DNA of 64,000 bases, taken from assembly GCA_902141825.1 (NCBI GenBank), contig CABFPG010000010.1:124001-188000 (forward strand). The letters are read 5' to 3'. Below, one piece after another: positions 35,932 to 46,301 of this stretch. A program made the position numbers and the translations under genes. The stretch comes from Thalassocella blandensis. GTDB lineage: Bacteria > Pseudomonadota > Gammaproteobacteria > Pseudomonadales > Cellvibrionaceae. Under the pieces are notes generated by a model. That model saw only the letters and a program-made list of their open reading frames with translations. It did no database searches and was not told the origin of the DNA. Position 1 is the first letter of the stretch, and each line of letters opens with the position of its first letter.

Positions 35932-36678
35932 ATGCCACAAGTAAGCATGCGCGATATGCTGCAAGCGGGTGTCCATTTTGGTCACCAAACGCGTTACTGG
36001 AACCCAAAAATGGGTAAATTCATTTTCGGTGCACGCAACAAGATTCATATCATCAATCTGGAGCAAACTGTTCCAGCATTCAATGAAGCGCTCGAAGTTG
36101 TAAAACAAATGGCCAGCCAAAAGAAGAAAATTCTTTTTGTTGGAACCAAAAGAGCTGCGCAAAAAACCATTAAAGAGCAGGCGTCTCGCGTAAGTATGCC
36201 GTTCGTTAGCCACCGTTGGTTGGGTGGTATGTTGACTAACTACAAGACGATCCGTGCTTCTATCCGTCGCTACCGTGAGCTGGAAACGCAAAGCACTGAT
36301 GGTACTTTTGAAAAGTTAACCAAAAAAGAAGCTTTAATGCGTACCCGTATGATGGAAAAACTAGATCTATCCATCGGTGGTATTAAAGATATGGGTGGTT
36401 TGCCTGACGCAATGTTTGTGATTGATGTTGATCACGAGCGTATCGCAATTCAAGAAGCGAACAAGCTTGGAATCCCAGTGTTTGGTATTGTGGATACTAA
36501 CAGTGATCCTTCTGGTGTGGATTACATCATTCCTGGTAATGATGACGCAATCCGCGCAATCAAGCTGTATGTGACTGCCATGGCTGATGCATGTGCTGAA
36601 GGCGCTGCTAACAGTGCTCAAGTTCCTAACAAAGACGAGTTCGTTGAAGTTAGCGAAAAGCAAGCGTCTGAAGGTTAA
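35932..36678 (+). CDS. rpsB: 30S ribosomal protein S2
   Basis: S2 binds the 30S subunit at the head-body junction and recruits S1. The 248-residue protein is collinear with E. coli S2, with [16 protein letters not shown] at the start, [17 protein letters not shown] and GIVDTNSDP further on. An AGGAAA ribosome-binding site precedes the ATG. A hairpin terminator lies between this gene and tsf. Confidence 0.99.
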   Translation: MPQVSMRDMLQAGVHFGHQTRYWNPKMGKFIFGARNKIHIINLEQTVPAFNEALEVVKQMASQKKKILFVGTKRAAQKTIKEQASRVSMPFVSHRWLGGMLTNYKTIRASIRRYRELETQSTDGTFEKLTKKEALMRTRMMEKLDLSIGGIKDMGGLPDAMFVIDVDHERIAIQEANKLGIPVFGIVDTNSDPSGVDYIIPGNDDAIRAIKLYVTAMADACAEGAANSAQVPNKDEFVEVSEKQASEG

Positions 36679-36753
36679 TCAGCTTGTAGCTATTCGATGA
36701 TTTACTGGGCTGGAACTGTCCTGCATCGAATACAATTAAGACAGAGATTATAG

Positions 36754-36777
36754 AAAGGGGGCATGTCCCCCTTTTTT
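36754..36777 (+). terminator. Terminator/attenuator between rpsB and tsf
   Basis: GGGGG-CATGT-CCCCC (36757-36771) with six T after it. As tsf follows 32 bases later with no clear promoter of its own, partial read-through probably sets the rpsB to tsf ratio. Confidence 0.85.
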
Positions 36778-36808
36778 CAAATTAAAACCCAGTGTGAGGA
36801 ATATCAAG

Positions 36809-37681
36809 ATGGCAGTATCTGCTTCTCTCGTAAAAGAGCTGCGTGAAAGAACCGGCTTAGGCATGATGGAGTGTAAGAAAGCATTGCAAGAAACCGATGG
36901 TGATATCGATGTTGCAATCGAAAACCTGCGCAAGGCTTCCGGCTTGAAAGCAGCAAAAAAAGCGGACCGTACAGCTGCTGAAGGTGTGGTTGCGGTAAAA
37001 GCTGCTGAAGATGGTAGCTACGCAGTAGTACTTGAAGTTAACAGTGAAACAGACTTTGTTGCACGTGACGAAGGCTTCCTTGGTTTTGTTAACTCAGTGT
37101 TGGACAAAGCTTTCGCTAATAAAGTGGCGGATGTTGCTGTGCTGGTTGATGAGGAAGTTGAAAGTGCACGCCAGGCTTTGGTACAGAAAATTGGTGAAAA
37201 CATCGGCGTTCGTCGTGTTGCACTGGTTGAGCCAAAAGGTGGTGTTGTAGGTGCTTATGTTCACTCCAACAACCGTATTGCTTCTGTTGTTGAGCTTGAA
37301 GGTGGAAATGTCGATGTAGCTAAAGACATCGCTATGCACGTTGCTGCGGTAAACCCTCGTGTGACTCGCCCAGAAGATATGCCAGAAGATATGGTGAGCA
37401 AAGAGAAAGAAATCATCAAGGCTCAGCCAGATATGGAAGGTAAGCCAGAAAACATCGTTGAAAAAATGATGACGGGTCGTATCAGCAAGTTCTTGAAAGA
37501 GAACAGCTTGGTCGAGCAGCCTTTCGTTAAAGATCCTGAAGTGACGGTTGGTCAGTTGGCTAAGAAGGCTGACGCTTCTGTAGTTAGCTTCGTCCGCTTT
37601 GAAGTGGGTGAAGGTATCGAGAAAGAGGAAGCTGATTTCGCTGCTGAAGTTGCTGCTCAAGTGGCCGCATCCAAGTCGTAA
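36809..37681 (+). CDS. tsf: Translation elongation factor Ts
   Basis: EF-Ts is the nucleotide exchange factor of EF-Tu. The 290-residue protein has the UBA-like N-terminus with [16 protein letters not shown], the [13 protein letters not shown] signature and AMHVAAVNP. An upstream in-frame GTG exists at 36794, but the AGGA at 36797 is spaced for the ATG at 36809. Confidence 0.98.
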   Translation: MAVSASLVKELRERTGLGMMECKKALQETDGDIDVAIENLRKASGLKAAKKADRTAAEGVVAVKAAEDGSYAVVLEVNSETDFVARDEGFLGFVNSVLDKAFANKVADVAVLVDEEVESARQALVQKIGENIGVRRVALVEPKGGVVGAYVHSNNRIASVVELEGGNVDVAKDIAMHVAAVNPRVTRPEDMPEDMVSKEKEIIKAQPDMEGKPENIVEKMMTGRISKFLKENSLVEQPFVKDPEVTVGQLAKKADASVVSFVRFEVGEGIEKEEADFAAEVAAQVAASKS

Positions 37682-37708
37682 ACGTTCCATAGCTCCTTGA
37701 TTAATAAC

Positions 37709-37738
37709 AAAAAGGCGGGATGCACCTCCCGCCTTTTT
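37709..37738 (+). terminator. Rho-independent terminator after tsf
   Basis: GGCGGGA (37714-37720) pairs with TCCCGCC (37727-37733), followed by five T and preceded by A residues, so it may act in both directions. Confidence 0.9.
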
Positions 37739-37783
37739 GCTGTTAAACTTCGACAAATTTTGACAGCGTAGAGAGAATGGGCC

Positions 37784-38515
37784 ATGGCGAGTAAAACAGA
37801 TAGAAAATATAAGCGAATCCTGTTGAAGCTCAGCGGAGAGCAGTTAATGGGAACAGAGGGGTTTGGTATAGACCCCAAAGTGCTGGATAAGATGGCACTT
37901 GAAATTGGTCAATTGGTAGGCATAGGCGTGCAGGTAGGTTTGGTTATCGGTGGTGGTAATCTATTCCGAGGTGCCGCGCTAAACAAAGCTGGCCTGGACC
38001 GTGTTACTGGTGACCACATGGGAATGTTGGCAACGGTAATGAATGCTCTAGCAATGCGAGATGCATTGGAGCGATCCAATATTTCTTCAAATGTCATGTC
38101 GGCCATTCCTATGAGCGGCATGGTAGATCATTACGATCGCCGTAAAGCGATTCGTCAATTGGAAAATGGTGAAGTTGTCATTTTCTCTGCGGGTACCGGA
38201 AACCCGTTTTTCACAACCGACTCTGCCGCATGTTTGCGTGCCATTGAAGTTGAAGCTGAACTTGTTTTGAAGGCCACAAAAGTCGACGGTGTTTACACCG
38301 CTGATCCGATGAAAGATCCTTCTGCAACCAAATACGATGAGTTAAGTTACGACCAGGTCTTGCAGGACAAGCTCGGAGTTATGGACCTTACCGCTATTTG
38401 TTTATGTCAGGATCACAACATGCCTGTCCGTGTATTTAAAATGGATAAAAAAGGTGCGTTGTTAAGTATCATTGTAGGCGAAAACGAAGGTACGTTGATT
38501 TGCGAAGAAGCGTAA
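37784..38515 (+). CDS. pyrH: UMP kinase
   Basis: PyrH phosphorylates UMP to UDP for nucleotide and cell-wall precursor supply. The 243-residue protein has the amino-acid-kinase fold motifs [47 protein letters not shown] and [13 protein letters not shown]. It follows the tsf terminator, so it needs its own promoter or read-through. Confidence 0.98.
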   Translation: MASKTDRKYKRILLKLSGEQLMGTEGFGIDPKVLDKMALEIGQLVGIGVQVGLVIGGGNLFRGAALNKAGLDRVTGDHMGMLATVMNALAMRDALERSNISSNVMSAIPMSGMVDHYDRRKAIRQLENGEVVIFSAGTGNPFFTTDSAACLRAIEVEAELVLKATKVDGVYTADPMKDPSATKYDELSYDQVLQDKLGVMDLTAICLCQDHNMPVRVFKMDKKGALLSIIVGENEGTLICEEA

Positions 38516-38541
38516 AGAAGATGCGTAAAGAAAGTGAAAGG

Positions 38542-38561
38542 CACGAGCGTTAATGCTCGTG
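38542..38561 (+). other. Hairpin between pyrH and frr
   Basis: CACGAGC and GCTCGTG form a perfect 7-bp stem with a six-base loop, without a following T-run. It may protect the pyrH transcript or be a weak pause site. Confidence 0.5.
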
Positions 38562-38654
38562 TTCGCGCATTAATAATACGTATATAAGAAAGCGCAACTA
38601 AAGACCAAACAAACAATAGTAAAAGAATTGGCGAATTGTTTAGAGGATAATTAA

Positions 38655-39212
38655 ATGATTAATGATATTAAAAAAGATGCTGAAGAGCGCATGAGTAAAA
38701 GTGTCGATGTGCTTGGTGTTAACTTTAACAAAATTCGCACGGGGCGTGCGCACCCAAGTATTTTAGATGGCGTAAGCGTTTCTTATTACGGTAATCCCAC
38801 ACCTTTAACGCAAGTGGCAAACGTAACTGTATTGGATGCGCGAACTTTGTCTATCAGCCCTTGGGAAAAGCAGATGGTTCCTGAGATTGAAAAAGCAATC
38901 ATGAAGTCTGACCTGGGGTTAAATCCGGCAACAACCGGAGAATTGATTCGTGTGCCTATGCCGATGTTGACGGAAGAAACTCGGAAAGGTTATATCAAGC
39001 AAGCGCGTAATGAAGCCGAAGCCGCTCGTGTATCGGTGCGTAACATTCGTCGTGATGCAATATCCACATTGAAGGATCTGTTAAAGGAAAAGGAAATTAC
39101 CGAAGATGATGAGCGACGAGCGCAAGATGAAGTGCAAAAAATAACAGATAAGTACATCAGTCAGGTGGATAAGGCGCTGGCTGCAAAAGAAGATGACTTG
39201 ATGGAGATATAA
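38655..39212 (+). CDS. frr: Ribosome recycling factor
   Basis: RRF splits post-termination ribosomes together with EF-G. The 185-residue protein has the family features [55 protein letters not shown] and [17 protein letters not shown]. It lies between pyrH and uppS as usual. Confidence 0.98.
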   Translation: MINDIKKDAEERMSKSVDVLGVNFNKIRTGRAHPSILDGVSVSYYGNPTPLTQVANVTVLDARTLSISPWEKQMVPEIEKAIMKSDLGLNPATTGELIRVPMPMLTEETRKGYIKQARNEAEAARVSVRNIRRDAISTLKDLLKEKEITEDDERRAQDEVQKITDKYISQVDKALAAKEDDLMEI

Positions 39213-39238
39213 GTGCATCGACTAACTGGAGTTTGTAA

Positions 39239-39973
39239 GTGAAGTCATCCCAGTTGCGGCATGTTGGCATCATCATGGATGGCAACAATCGTTGGGCTAA
39301 GCGTGAAGGGAAGCAGGGGATTTCAGGGCATCGGGCGGGCGTTGAACGCATTCGCGATATGTTGTCTGCCTGTCGCGAAGAGCGTATCGATACTCTGACT
39401 TTGTTTGCCTTTAGCAGCGAAAACTGGCGTCGCCCACCTAAAGAAGTGGAAGCGTTGATGGGCTTGTTTTATACCTACCTGAAACGCGAAGCAAAAGAAC
39501 TGGCAAAAGAGGGTGTGAGCTTAAAGGTGATTGGAAGTCGCGCTCGCTTTTCTCCTCGCTTGCTTGATGCTATCCAGGAGGCGGAGCGAATTGCCTGTGG
39601 TACAGAGCGAACATTGGTGATTGCTGCGGACTATGGCGGCTGCTGGGATATCGTGGAGGCGGCAAAACAGCTCGCGCAAAAGGCGGTGGATGGACACATT
39701 GCTCCAGGTGACATTAGTGAATCTTCGTTTGGCGAGCACATTTCAACGGCCGGATTACCGGATTTGGATTTATTGATTCGTACCGGTGGTGAATACCGCA
39801 TTAGTAATTTTCTGTTATGGCAAGCAGCATATGCCGAACTGTATTTTAGCCCGCTGTTATGGCCTGAGTTTGACGCAAGTGCATTGAAGGTGGCAGTGGA
39901 AGACTTTTACTCTCGCCAGCGGCGCTTTGGTAAAACTGGTGATCAAGTGGACGATGAGGTCGCCAATGCTTAA
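39239..39973 (+). CDS. uppS: Undecaprenyl diphosphate synthase
   Basis: UppS builds the C55 lipid carrier for peptidoglycan and O-antigen by cis-prenyl addition. The 244-residue protein starts at a GTG with a GGAG site 8 bases before it. The signature HVGIIMDGNNRWAKREG holds the catalytic Asp, with FAFSSENWRRP and DLLIRTGGEYRISNFLLWQ later. Its 3' end overlaps the cdsA start. Confidence 0.97.
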   Translation: MKSSQLRHVGIIMDGNNRWAKREGKQGISGHRAGVERIRDMLSACREERIDTLTLFAFSSENWRRPPKEVEALMGLFYTYLKREAKELAKEGVSLKVIGSRARFSPRLLDAIQEAERIACGTERTLVIAADYGGCWDIVEAAKQLAQKAVDGHIAPGDISESSFGEHISTAGLPDLDLLIRTGGEYRISNFLLWQAAYAELYFSPLLWPEFDASALKVAVEDFYSRQRRFGKTGDQVDDEVANA

Positions 39974-40787
39974 ACAGCGCGTCGTTACGGCATCCGTGTT
40001 AGCAATAGTCTTTTTGGGTGTGTTATTTTTTTCTCCGCTTCCTGTTTTTGCTGCATTTATCAGTGGTGTATATGCCGTTGGCGTGTGGGAGTGGGCGAAT
40101 TTGGCAGGCCTGACAAATCGTTTGAGTAAGACAGTATTTACATTAAGTGTTGCGTTTATCGCTTTTTTATTGCTTTTTGTCAGCGGCTGGTTAACAAATT
40201 ACGCTGTTTTACAATCAATATTTATCGCTGCTTGCGCCTGGTGGGCACTCTCTCTTTTGTGGATACAAAGTTTTCCCGCAAGTGCTGTAATTTGGGGTGG
40301 GACAGCGGTACGTTTGCTTATGGGGGTTTTGGTGATTGCCCCAGCCTGGCTTGCCAGTCTGTATTTGCGTCAGTTGCCTCAAGGAGCCTGGTTGGTGCTT
40401 GTCGTGGTGCTTTTGGTTGCAACAGCGGATATCGGCGCTTACTTTACCGGCAAAGCTTTTGGGAAACGTAAGCTGGCACCGCAAGTCAGCCCGGGTAAAT
40501 CCTGGGAAGGCGTATGGGGCGGTGCCGTGATGGTGATGGCGTTGGCTTTGATCGCTAATGTGTTTTTAGGAACGAATTGGTTAGCCCTGCTTTGTGTGGT
40601 TATACCGACGGCGTTGATATCTGTCGTCGGGGATTTATTGGAGAGCATGGTTAAGCGCCATCGCGGTGTGAAAGACAGCAGTCAAATTCTGCCAGGCCAT
40701 GGCGGTGTGCTGGATAGAATTGATGGCTTAACTGCCGCAGCGCCTGTATTCGCTCTGGCATCCATGATGAGTCACTGGCACTTGTAA
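39966..40787 (+). CDS. cdsA: Phosphatidate cytidylyltransferase
   Basis: CdsA makes CDP-diacylglycerol, the precursor of all phospholipids. The 273-residue integral membrane protein has about seven hydrophobic helices and the family signature SMVKRHRGVKDSSQILPGHGG with its DRIDG end. The ATG at 39966 gives a standard N-terminus and overlaps the uppS stop by 8 bases; the longer upstream frame is a shadow. Confidence 0.96.
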   Translation: MLKQRVVTASVLAIVFLGVLFFSPLPVFAAFISGVYAVGVWEWANLAGLTNRLSKTVFTLSVAFIAFLLLFVSGWLTNYAVLQSIFIAACAWWALSLLWIQSFPASAVIWGGTAVRLLMGVLVIAPAWLASLYLRQLPQGAWLVLVVVLLVATADIGAYFTGKAFGKRKLAPQVSPGKSWEGVWGGAVMVMALALIANVFLGTNWLALLCVVIPTALISVVGDLLESMVKRHRGVKDSSQILPGHGGVLDRIDGLTAAAPVFALASMMSHWHL

Positions 40788-40804
40788 GGCGCGGCGGAGT
40801 GGGT

Positions 40805-41977
40805 ATGCAGCAAACATTAACCGTTCTCGGTGCGACTGGCTCTATTGGTGTGAATACCCTGGATGTTGTGCGTCAACATCCAGAGCGCTTTCGAGTGTTT
40901 GCTTTAACGGCGCATAAAAATATTATGCTTTTATCACAGCAGTGTTTGGCGTTTTCTCCCGAATACGCGGTGGTCGCCGACGAGTCGGGTGCAGCGGAGT
41001 TGCGGGATATTCTGCGAGCGTATAAGAGTAAAACAGAAGTGTTGCATGGTCCGGCAGCTTTGGTTGATGTGGCAAAGGATAGTCAGGTTACCACCGTAAT
41101 GGCGGCCATCGTGGGCGCTGCAGGGTTGAGCCCAACAATGGCGGCAGTTGAAGCTGGTAAGCGTGTATTGCTGGCCAATAAAGAAGCGTTGGTGATGAGC
41201 GGTCATTTATTTACGTCTGCCGTTAAACGCAATGGTGGGCAGCTCTTGCCGATTGACAGTGAGCACAACGCGATCTTTCAATGTCTGCCAGACAATTTTA
41301 CTAGTGTCGCGGCCGCTGGAATTCAAAAAATAATATTGACGGGGTCTGGTGGTCCGTTTCGGGAAACGGCATTGAGTGAGTTGCAGCACGTAACCCCGGC
41401 ACAAGCCTGTAATCACCCGAATTGGTCGATGGGGCAAAAAATTTCCGTGGACTCCGCCACGATGATGAATAAAGGTCTCGAATATATCGAAGCCTGCTGG
41501 TTGTTCAATGTAACTGAAGACCAGTTGGAGGTGGTGGTGCACCCTCAGAGCATTATTCACTCCATGGTGCAATATTTAGATGGCTCGGTGCTGGCGCAGA
41601 TGGGGCAACCGGATATGCGGACACCCATCGCCCATTGCATGGGTTGGCCTGATAGAATTGCCTCTGGGGTAGAACCTCTGGACTTTACTCGCTTGTCTGG
41701 CCTGCATTTTGAAGCGCCAGATTTTCAGCGATTTCCATGCTTGCAGCTGGCTATGAACGCCTGGCGTAGTGGTGGGGATTATGCGGTGGCGCTAAATGCC
41801 TGTAATGAGGTGGCCGTGGATCGCTTTTTGAATGGTGAGATTAAATTTACGCAGATAGCGGAGTTTATCGACCAAATCCTGGAAATTTGGGATTCTAGCG
41901 AACCTGTCTGTATTGACGATGTCATAAGTGCGGATCTTGAAGCGCGTGAAATGGCTGACAAGGTGGTGCGCGCGTAA
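40805..41977 (+). CDS. dxr: 1-deoxy-D-xylulose 5-phosphate reductoisomerase
   Basis: Dxr makes MEP in the non-mevalonate isoprenoid pathway. The 390-residue protein has the NADPH motif GATGSIGVNTLDVV, ANKEALVMSG, PIDSEHNAIFQCL with the metal-binding Asp and Glu, GSGGPFRE, and SMGQKISVDSATMMNKGLE. A GTG two codons upstream is in frame, but GGAG at 40796 favours the ATG at 40805. It feeds UppS, encoded two genes before. Confidence 0.97.
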   Translation: MQQTLTVLGATGSIGVNTLDVVRQHPERFRVFALTAHKNIMLLSQQCLAFSPEYAVVADESGAAELRDILRAYKSKTEVLHGPAALVDVAKDSQVTTVMAAIVGAAGLSPTMAAVEAGKRVLLANKEALVMSGHLFTSAVKRNGGQLLPIDSEHNAIFQCLPDNFTSVAAAGIQKIILTGSGGPFRETALSELQHVTPAQACNHPNWSMGQKISVDSATMMNKGLEYIEACWLFNVTEDQLEVVVHPQSIIHSMVQYLDGSVLAQMGQPDMRTPIAHCMGWPDRIASGVEPLDFTRLSGLHFEAPDFQRFPCLQLAMNAWRSGGDYAVALNACNEVAVDRFLNGEIKFTQIAEFIDQILEIWDSSEPVCIDDVISADLEAREMADKVVRA

Positions 41978-42198
41978 ATTAGCGCTTTTGAAATGTGCGT
42001 TCAGTATTTGCCGTGATGGGTGATCACGGTCGCAGCATAAAAAAAGACAGAGAAACGGCAATAGTTAAAGCAAGCGATAAAAAATAGACAGAAAGACAGG
42101 TAACGTGCTGCCAATGGTAATGAATATGGACTTTTATAAGCCGCGCCAATGGTCAGTGCATTGTAAACCGTAAAAAAATGTTAAAGATTGGTTGAGTT

Positions 42199-43551
42199 GT
42201 GACAGATACGCTGATGATGATTGTTTGGTTCCTGGTAGCGATATGCATATTGGTCGCTATCCACGAATTCGGCCATTTCTATGTTGCCCGATTGTGTGGG
42301 GTCAAAGTCTTACGTTTTTCCATTGGTTTTGGTCATCGCCTGCTGACGTGGCGAGACAAACACGGGACGGAGTTTGCCGTGTCTGCGCTACCGCTGGGCG
42401 GATACGTTAAAATGCTGGATGAACGTGAAGTCGAGGTTGCCGAAGAAGAAAAACACCTCTCTTACAATTCCAAATCTATTGCCCAGCGCATTGCCATTCT
42501 GGCGGCCGGCCCGGGAATGAATTTTATTCTAGCGCTGTTTATTTACTGGTTTATTTTCGTATTTCGGGGTACGACAGAGTTTATACCTGTCATCGGTTAT
42601 ATTGAGCCGGGCTCTATCGCTGAAAAAGCACGCCTGGAAGTTGGTCAAAAAATTGTATCGATTGATGATCAGGAAGTAAATTCCACTCGAGATGTTACCA
42701 TGCATCTTTTAACGCGTTTGGGAGAATCCGGCGATATTCATTTTGTGGTCAGCTATCCGGATTCAGATTTTACTTACGAATCGGATGCTGAACTCGATGA
42801 GTGGTTAAAAACGGACGATGCACCTGATCCTATTCGTGGTCTTGGCATAGCGTTTCAGAGTGAGACGCTGGTTGGTGAGATATTCCCGGATACGCCTTCA
42901 GAGAAGGCTGGCTTTCAATCTGGTGATGTGTTGGTCAGTGTGGATGGTAATGCTATTTTGAGTCCGCTCAGTTGGGTGGACTATGTCAAAGAACGTCCTG
43001 AACAAGAATTATCGGTCAAAATTCTGCGCGATGGCGTTGAGAAGATTATCCGCGTAACCCCAGCCCTGAAAACGGATGAAAAAAGCCGTGAACCATACGG
43101 CCAAGTGGGGATGGGATTGGGGTATCGCTCTCCCAAATCACTGATGCTGCAGCAGAATTACGGGCTGTTTGAGTCCATGGGAAAATCGTTGTACGAAACA
43201 TGGGACACTGCCGGCTTTGTGCTTTTGTCTATGAAAAAGCTGGTGTTTGGCGAAATCTCTACGAAAAACTTGAGCGGTCCGATTGGCATTGCTAAAGTGG
43301 CCGCCGATCACGCAAAACACGGTTTTTGGGCGTTTGTTTCACTTTTAGCTCATTTAAGCGTGCTTTTAGGCGTGTTGAATTTATTACCTATCCCAATTTT
43401 AGACGGTGGACATATATTTTATTGTCTGGTGGAGTGGGTAAAAGGAAGTCCGTTATCTGAACGAGTTCAAATGATGGGGTTCCAAGTGGGGATGGCAATC
43501 ATGTTAGGGGTGATGGTGATTGCTTTTTATAACGATATCTTGCGTCTCTAG
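42199..43551 (+). CDS. rseP: Site-2 intramembrane protease RseP
   Basis: RseP cuts the anti-sigma factor RseA inside the membrane during the sigma-E envelope stress response and clears signal peptides. The 450-residue protein has HEFGH (H22, E23, H26) in the first helix, two PDZ domains (about 110-185 and 210-290) and the third zinc ligand region LPIPILDGGH near the C-terminus. The start is a GTG. It lies in the usual place between dxr and bamA; 220 bases separate it from dxr. Confidence 0.97.
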   Translation: MTDTLMMIVWFLVAICILVAIHEFGHFYVARLCGVKVLRFSIGFGHRLLTWRDKHGTEFAVSALPLGGYVKMLDEREVEVAEEEKHLSYNSKSIAQRIAILAAGPGMNFILALFIYWFIFVFRGTTEFIPVIGYIEPGSIAEKARLEVGQKIVSIDDQEVNSTRDVTMHLLTRLGESGDIHFVVSYPDSDFTYESDAELDEWLKTDDAPDPIRGLGIAFQSETLVGEIFPDTPSEKAGFQSGDVLVSVDGNAILSPLSWVDYVKERPEQELSVKILRDGVEKIIRVTPALKTDEKSREPYGQVGMGLGYRSPKSLMLQQNYGLFESMGKSLYETWDTAGFVLLSMKKLVFGEISTKNLSGPIGIAKVAADHAKHGFWAFVSLLAHLSVLLGVLNLLPIPILDGGHIFYCLVEWVKGSPLSERVQMMGFQVGMAIMLGVMVIAFYNDILRL

Positions 43552-43596
43552 AACGCGACATAACAACTACAATCTGGTTTATTTCCTTTGATAAAG

Positions 43597-46275
43597 ATGA
43601 AACAACTGTTAGCCGTATTGGTATTGACTTTTTCGGCGGCTCACGCTTTTGCTGCCAGTTTTAAAGTATCGGATATTCGCCTGGAAGGTTTGCAGCGTGT
43701 ATCGGCGAGTCCGGTATTTGCGGCACTGCCAGTACGTGTGGGCGATTATATTGATAACGAAGATGTTCGAGGAATTATCCGCTCGTTATTTTCAACTGGC
43801 TTTTTTACTAATGTCCAGGTCGCTCGTGATGGCGAAGTGCTCATTATAATTCTGCAGGAGCGCCCGGCCATTAAGTCCATTAAGATCGAAGGAAACAAGG
43901 CGATCAAAACAGAGCAGTTGATGAGTATCATGAATGATAACGGCATCGACGAAGGCGAGATCCTGCAGCGTCAAACATTACAGGGCCTGGCACGCGAAAT
44001 GGAAAGACAATATATTGCGCAGGCGCGTTATGGTGCTTCGGTTGAGGTGAATGTCGAAGAGCTGCCCAACAGCATGGTGAATATTGATATTCAGGTGGAA
44101 GAGGGTAGTGCCGCTAAAATCAAACATCTGAACTTCGTCGGTAATACGCTTTACGACGATGAAATGCTGAAGGATTTATTTGAATTGGGAACAACTCGCT
44201 GGTGGGCGATTTTTTCCAGCCGAGACAAGTACGCAAAAGAAAAGCTGACTGGGGATATTGAAACGCTGGAATCCTTTTATCTGGATCGCGGCTATTTGGA
44301 TTTTAAAGTACTGTCTACCCAGGTATCGATTAGTTCGGATAAGAAAGCCGTATTTATCACGCTGAACCTGTCGGAAGGTGAAAAGTACACCATTAGCTCA
44401 GTCGGGCTGGCGGGCGATCCAATCATCTCAGAAGAAACGGTTCGACGTTTATTCCTGCTGGAAAAAGGCGATACCTTTTCTCAGGCGAGAATGACTAATA
44501 CCTCCGAATATATAACAACGCTGCTTGGTAATGCGGGTTATACCAATGCGAAAGTTGAAGGTATTCCACGGAAAAATATTGAGGATAAAACGGTTGAGCT
44601 GACCTTTTTCGTTGATCCCGGCAAGCGCGTTTATGTTCGCCGAATTGAATTTAGCGGAAACACCAAAACCAGTGACAATGTAGTTCGCCGCGAAATGCGT
44701 CAGATGGAGGGATCTTCGGCTTCCAATGCGCGAATAGAAAATTCCAAAGTGCGTTTGGAGCGTCTTGGATACTTTAAAGAAGTAACAGTTGAGAGTGTTG
44801 ATGTGCCCGGGTATGACGACCTGGTGGATGTTAATTACTCGGTGGAAGAGCAGCCATCCGGTTCGATTCAGGCCAGTGTGGGTTACTCTGAAGCGTACAA
44901 GGTGAATGTTGGTTTAAGCGTGTCTGAGAACAACTGGTTGGGAACGGGTAAGAACGTTAATTTCGGTATTAATCACAACCGCTATCAGGATGTTTACAGC
45001 TTTAACTATAAAGACCCGTATTTTACTCCTGATGGGGTGAGCCGCGGCTTCGGTGTTTATTACAAGTCAACGGATTACGGTCAAGCACGATTCTCGGCTC
45101 CCTATTCGACGGATGCGACTGGCGTGACGTTGAATTTTGGTTATCCAATTTCTGAGATTTCCTACTTGTCGTTTGGTACCGGATTTACTCACCAGGAGTT
45201 GAGCGTAGGCCGATACGCAACACAGCAGATACGTCAAAGTCCTTATTTTTACGGGATTAACGGCGTAGATTTCAGTTATATCACGCAGAGTGAATACGAG
45301 AGCTTGCACCCCAATGGCAGCTTTGTGGTGCCCACCGAAAATAATGTTCAAGTCGAATATTTTGCCGACACGTCACCGATCACTGAAAATGTCGTCATTG
45401 ATGAAGAACCTGGGTTTATTGAAAAGTACGGAACCGTATACAACAGTGCGAACCTCAGTTTAAGTTGGCGACGCAGTACTTTAAACCGAGGGATTCTGGC
45501 TACTCGCGGGAATTCTCAGTCGGTCAGTCTTGAAACAACCGTTCCGGGCAGTGATTTACAGTACTACCGCGTCGTGGTTGATGCGCAAATGTTCCAGCCC
45601 CTGACTCGCAACACCACGCTTCGTTTTAAAACGCGCTTGGGCTACGGCGATGGTTATGGGGAAATGGATGAGTTGCCATTTTTCGAGAATTTCCGCTCGG
45701 GGGGTATTGGTTCTGTGCGAGGTTTCGAGCCTTATACGCTTGGGCCGCTTGATACCGGTGCACAGGAATACGTGATCGGTGAGAACCAGTTAATAGATTC
45801 GGATAACGATGGGCGAGTGGATGATGAACGTCGCTTCTCTTACGTCTTATGTGAAGATCCCGGTTCTCTAGCTACCACTATTTCCGGTAACGGAGCGCAG
45901 GGACGTGGATTCTACGGTTGTGAACCAGGCAAGCTTGTTTCACAAAATGTGACTGGACGTATACGCCCCAATGGCGGTAACGTGCTCGTCGAATTCAGTA
46001 CAGAACTTTTGTTACCAATTCCATTTGCTGAGGATACTCGATCAATGCAATTGGTAGCATTTGTGGATGCAGGGAACGTATTCTCCACTTATTGTCGTGA
46101 TGACCAATTAAACTGTTACGATATTGAGTTGAATGCCTTGCGATCGTCTGCTGGTTTAGGGTTTAAATGGTTGTCCGGATTTGGGCCCATGACTTTCAGC
46201 TATGCAAAACCGCTCAAGCGCGAGCTGTATGATGATACCAAGTACTTCCAATTTTCATTTGGAGCAGGATTTTAA
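43597..46275 (+). CDS. bamA: Outer membrane protein assembly factor BamA, with enlarged loops
   Basis: BamA is the barrel subunit of the BAM complex. The 892-residue protein has a signal peptide, five POTRA domains (about 22-420) and a 16-strand barrel with the VRGF motif (707-710). It is about 80 residues longer than E. coli BamA. The extra length lies in outward loops. Loop 6 after VRGF holds an acidic stretch DSDNDGRVDD (734-743), similar to EF-hand-like calcium loops, and a Cys pair (C752, C775). A mid-barrel loop rich in Tyr, Ser and Asn is also long. The start is placed at the ATG at 43597; a TTG three codons earlier is possible. Confidence 0.96.
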   Translation: MKQLLAVLVLTFSAAHAFAASFKVSDIRLEGLQRVSASPVFAALPVRVGDYIDNEDVRGIIRSLFSTGFFTNVQVARDGEVLIIILQERPAIKSIKIEGNKAIKTEQLMSIMNDNGIDEGEILQRQTLQGLAREMERQYIAQARYGASVEVNVEELPNSMVNIDIQVEEGSAAKIKHLNFVGNTLYDDEMLKDLFELGTTRWWAIFSSRDKYAKEKLTGDIETLESFYLDRGYLDFKVLSTQVSISSDKKAVFITLNLSEGEKYTISSVGLAGDPIISEETVRRLFLLEKGDTFSQARMTNTSEYITTLLGNAGYTNAKVEGIPRKNIEDKTVELTFFVDPGKRVYVRRIEFSGNTKTSDNVVRREMRQMEGSSASNARIENSKVRLERLGYFKEVTVESVDVPGYDDLVDVNYSVEEQPSGSIQASVGYSEAYKVNVGLSVSENNWLGTGKNVNFGINHNRYQDVYSFNYKDPYFTPDGVSRGFGVYYKSTDYGQARFSAPYSTDATGVTLNFGYPISEISYLSFGTGFTHQELSVGRYATQQIRQSPYFYGINGVDFSYITQSEYESLHPNGSFVVPTENNVQVEYFADTSPITENVVIDEEPGFIEKYGTVYNSANLSLSWRRSTLNRGILATRGNSQSVSLETTVPGSDLQYYRVVVDAQMFQPLTRNTTLRFKTRLGYGDGYGEMDELPFFENFRSGGIGSVRGFEPYTLGPLDTGAQEYVIGENQLIDSDNDGRVDDERRFSYVLCEDPGSLATTISGNGAQGRGFYGCEPGKLVSQNVTGRIRPNGGNVLVEFSTELLLPIPFAEDTRSMQLVAFVDAGNVFSTYCRDDQLNCYDIELNALRSSAGLGFKWLSGFGPMTFSYAKPLKRELYDDTKYFQFSFGAGF

Positions 46276-46301
46276 AGTTTATTATTTTGGGGAGTTTTTG
46301 A

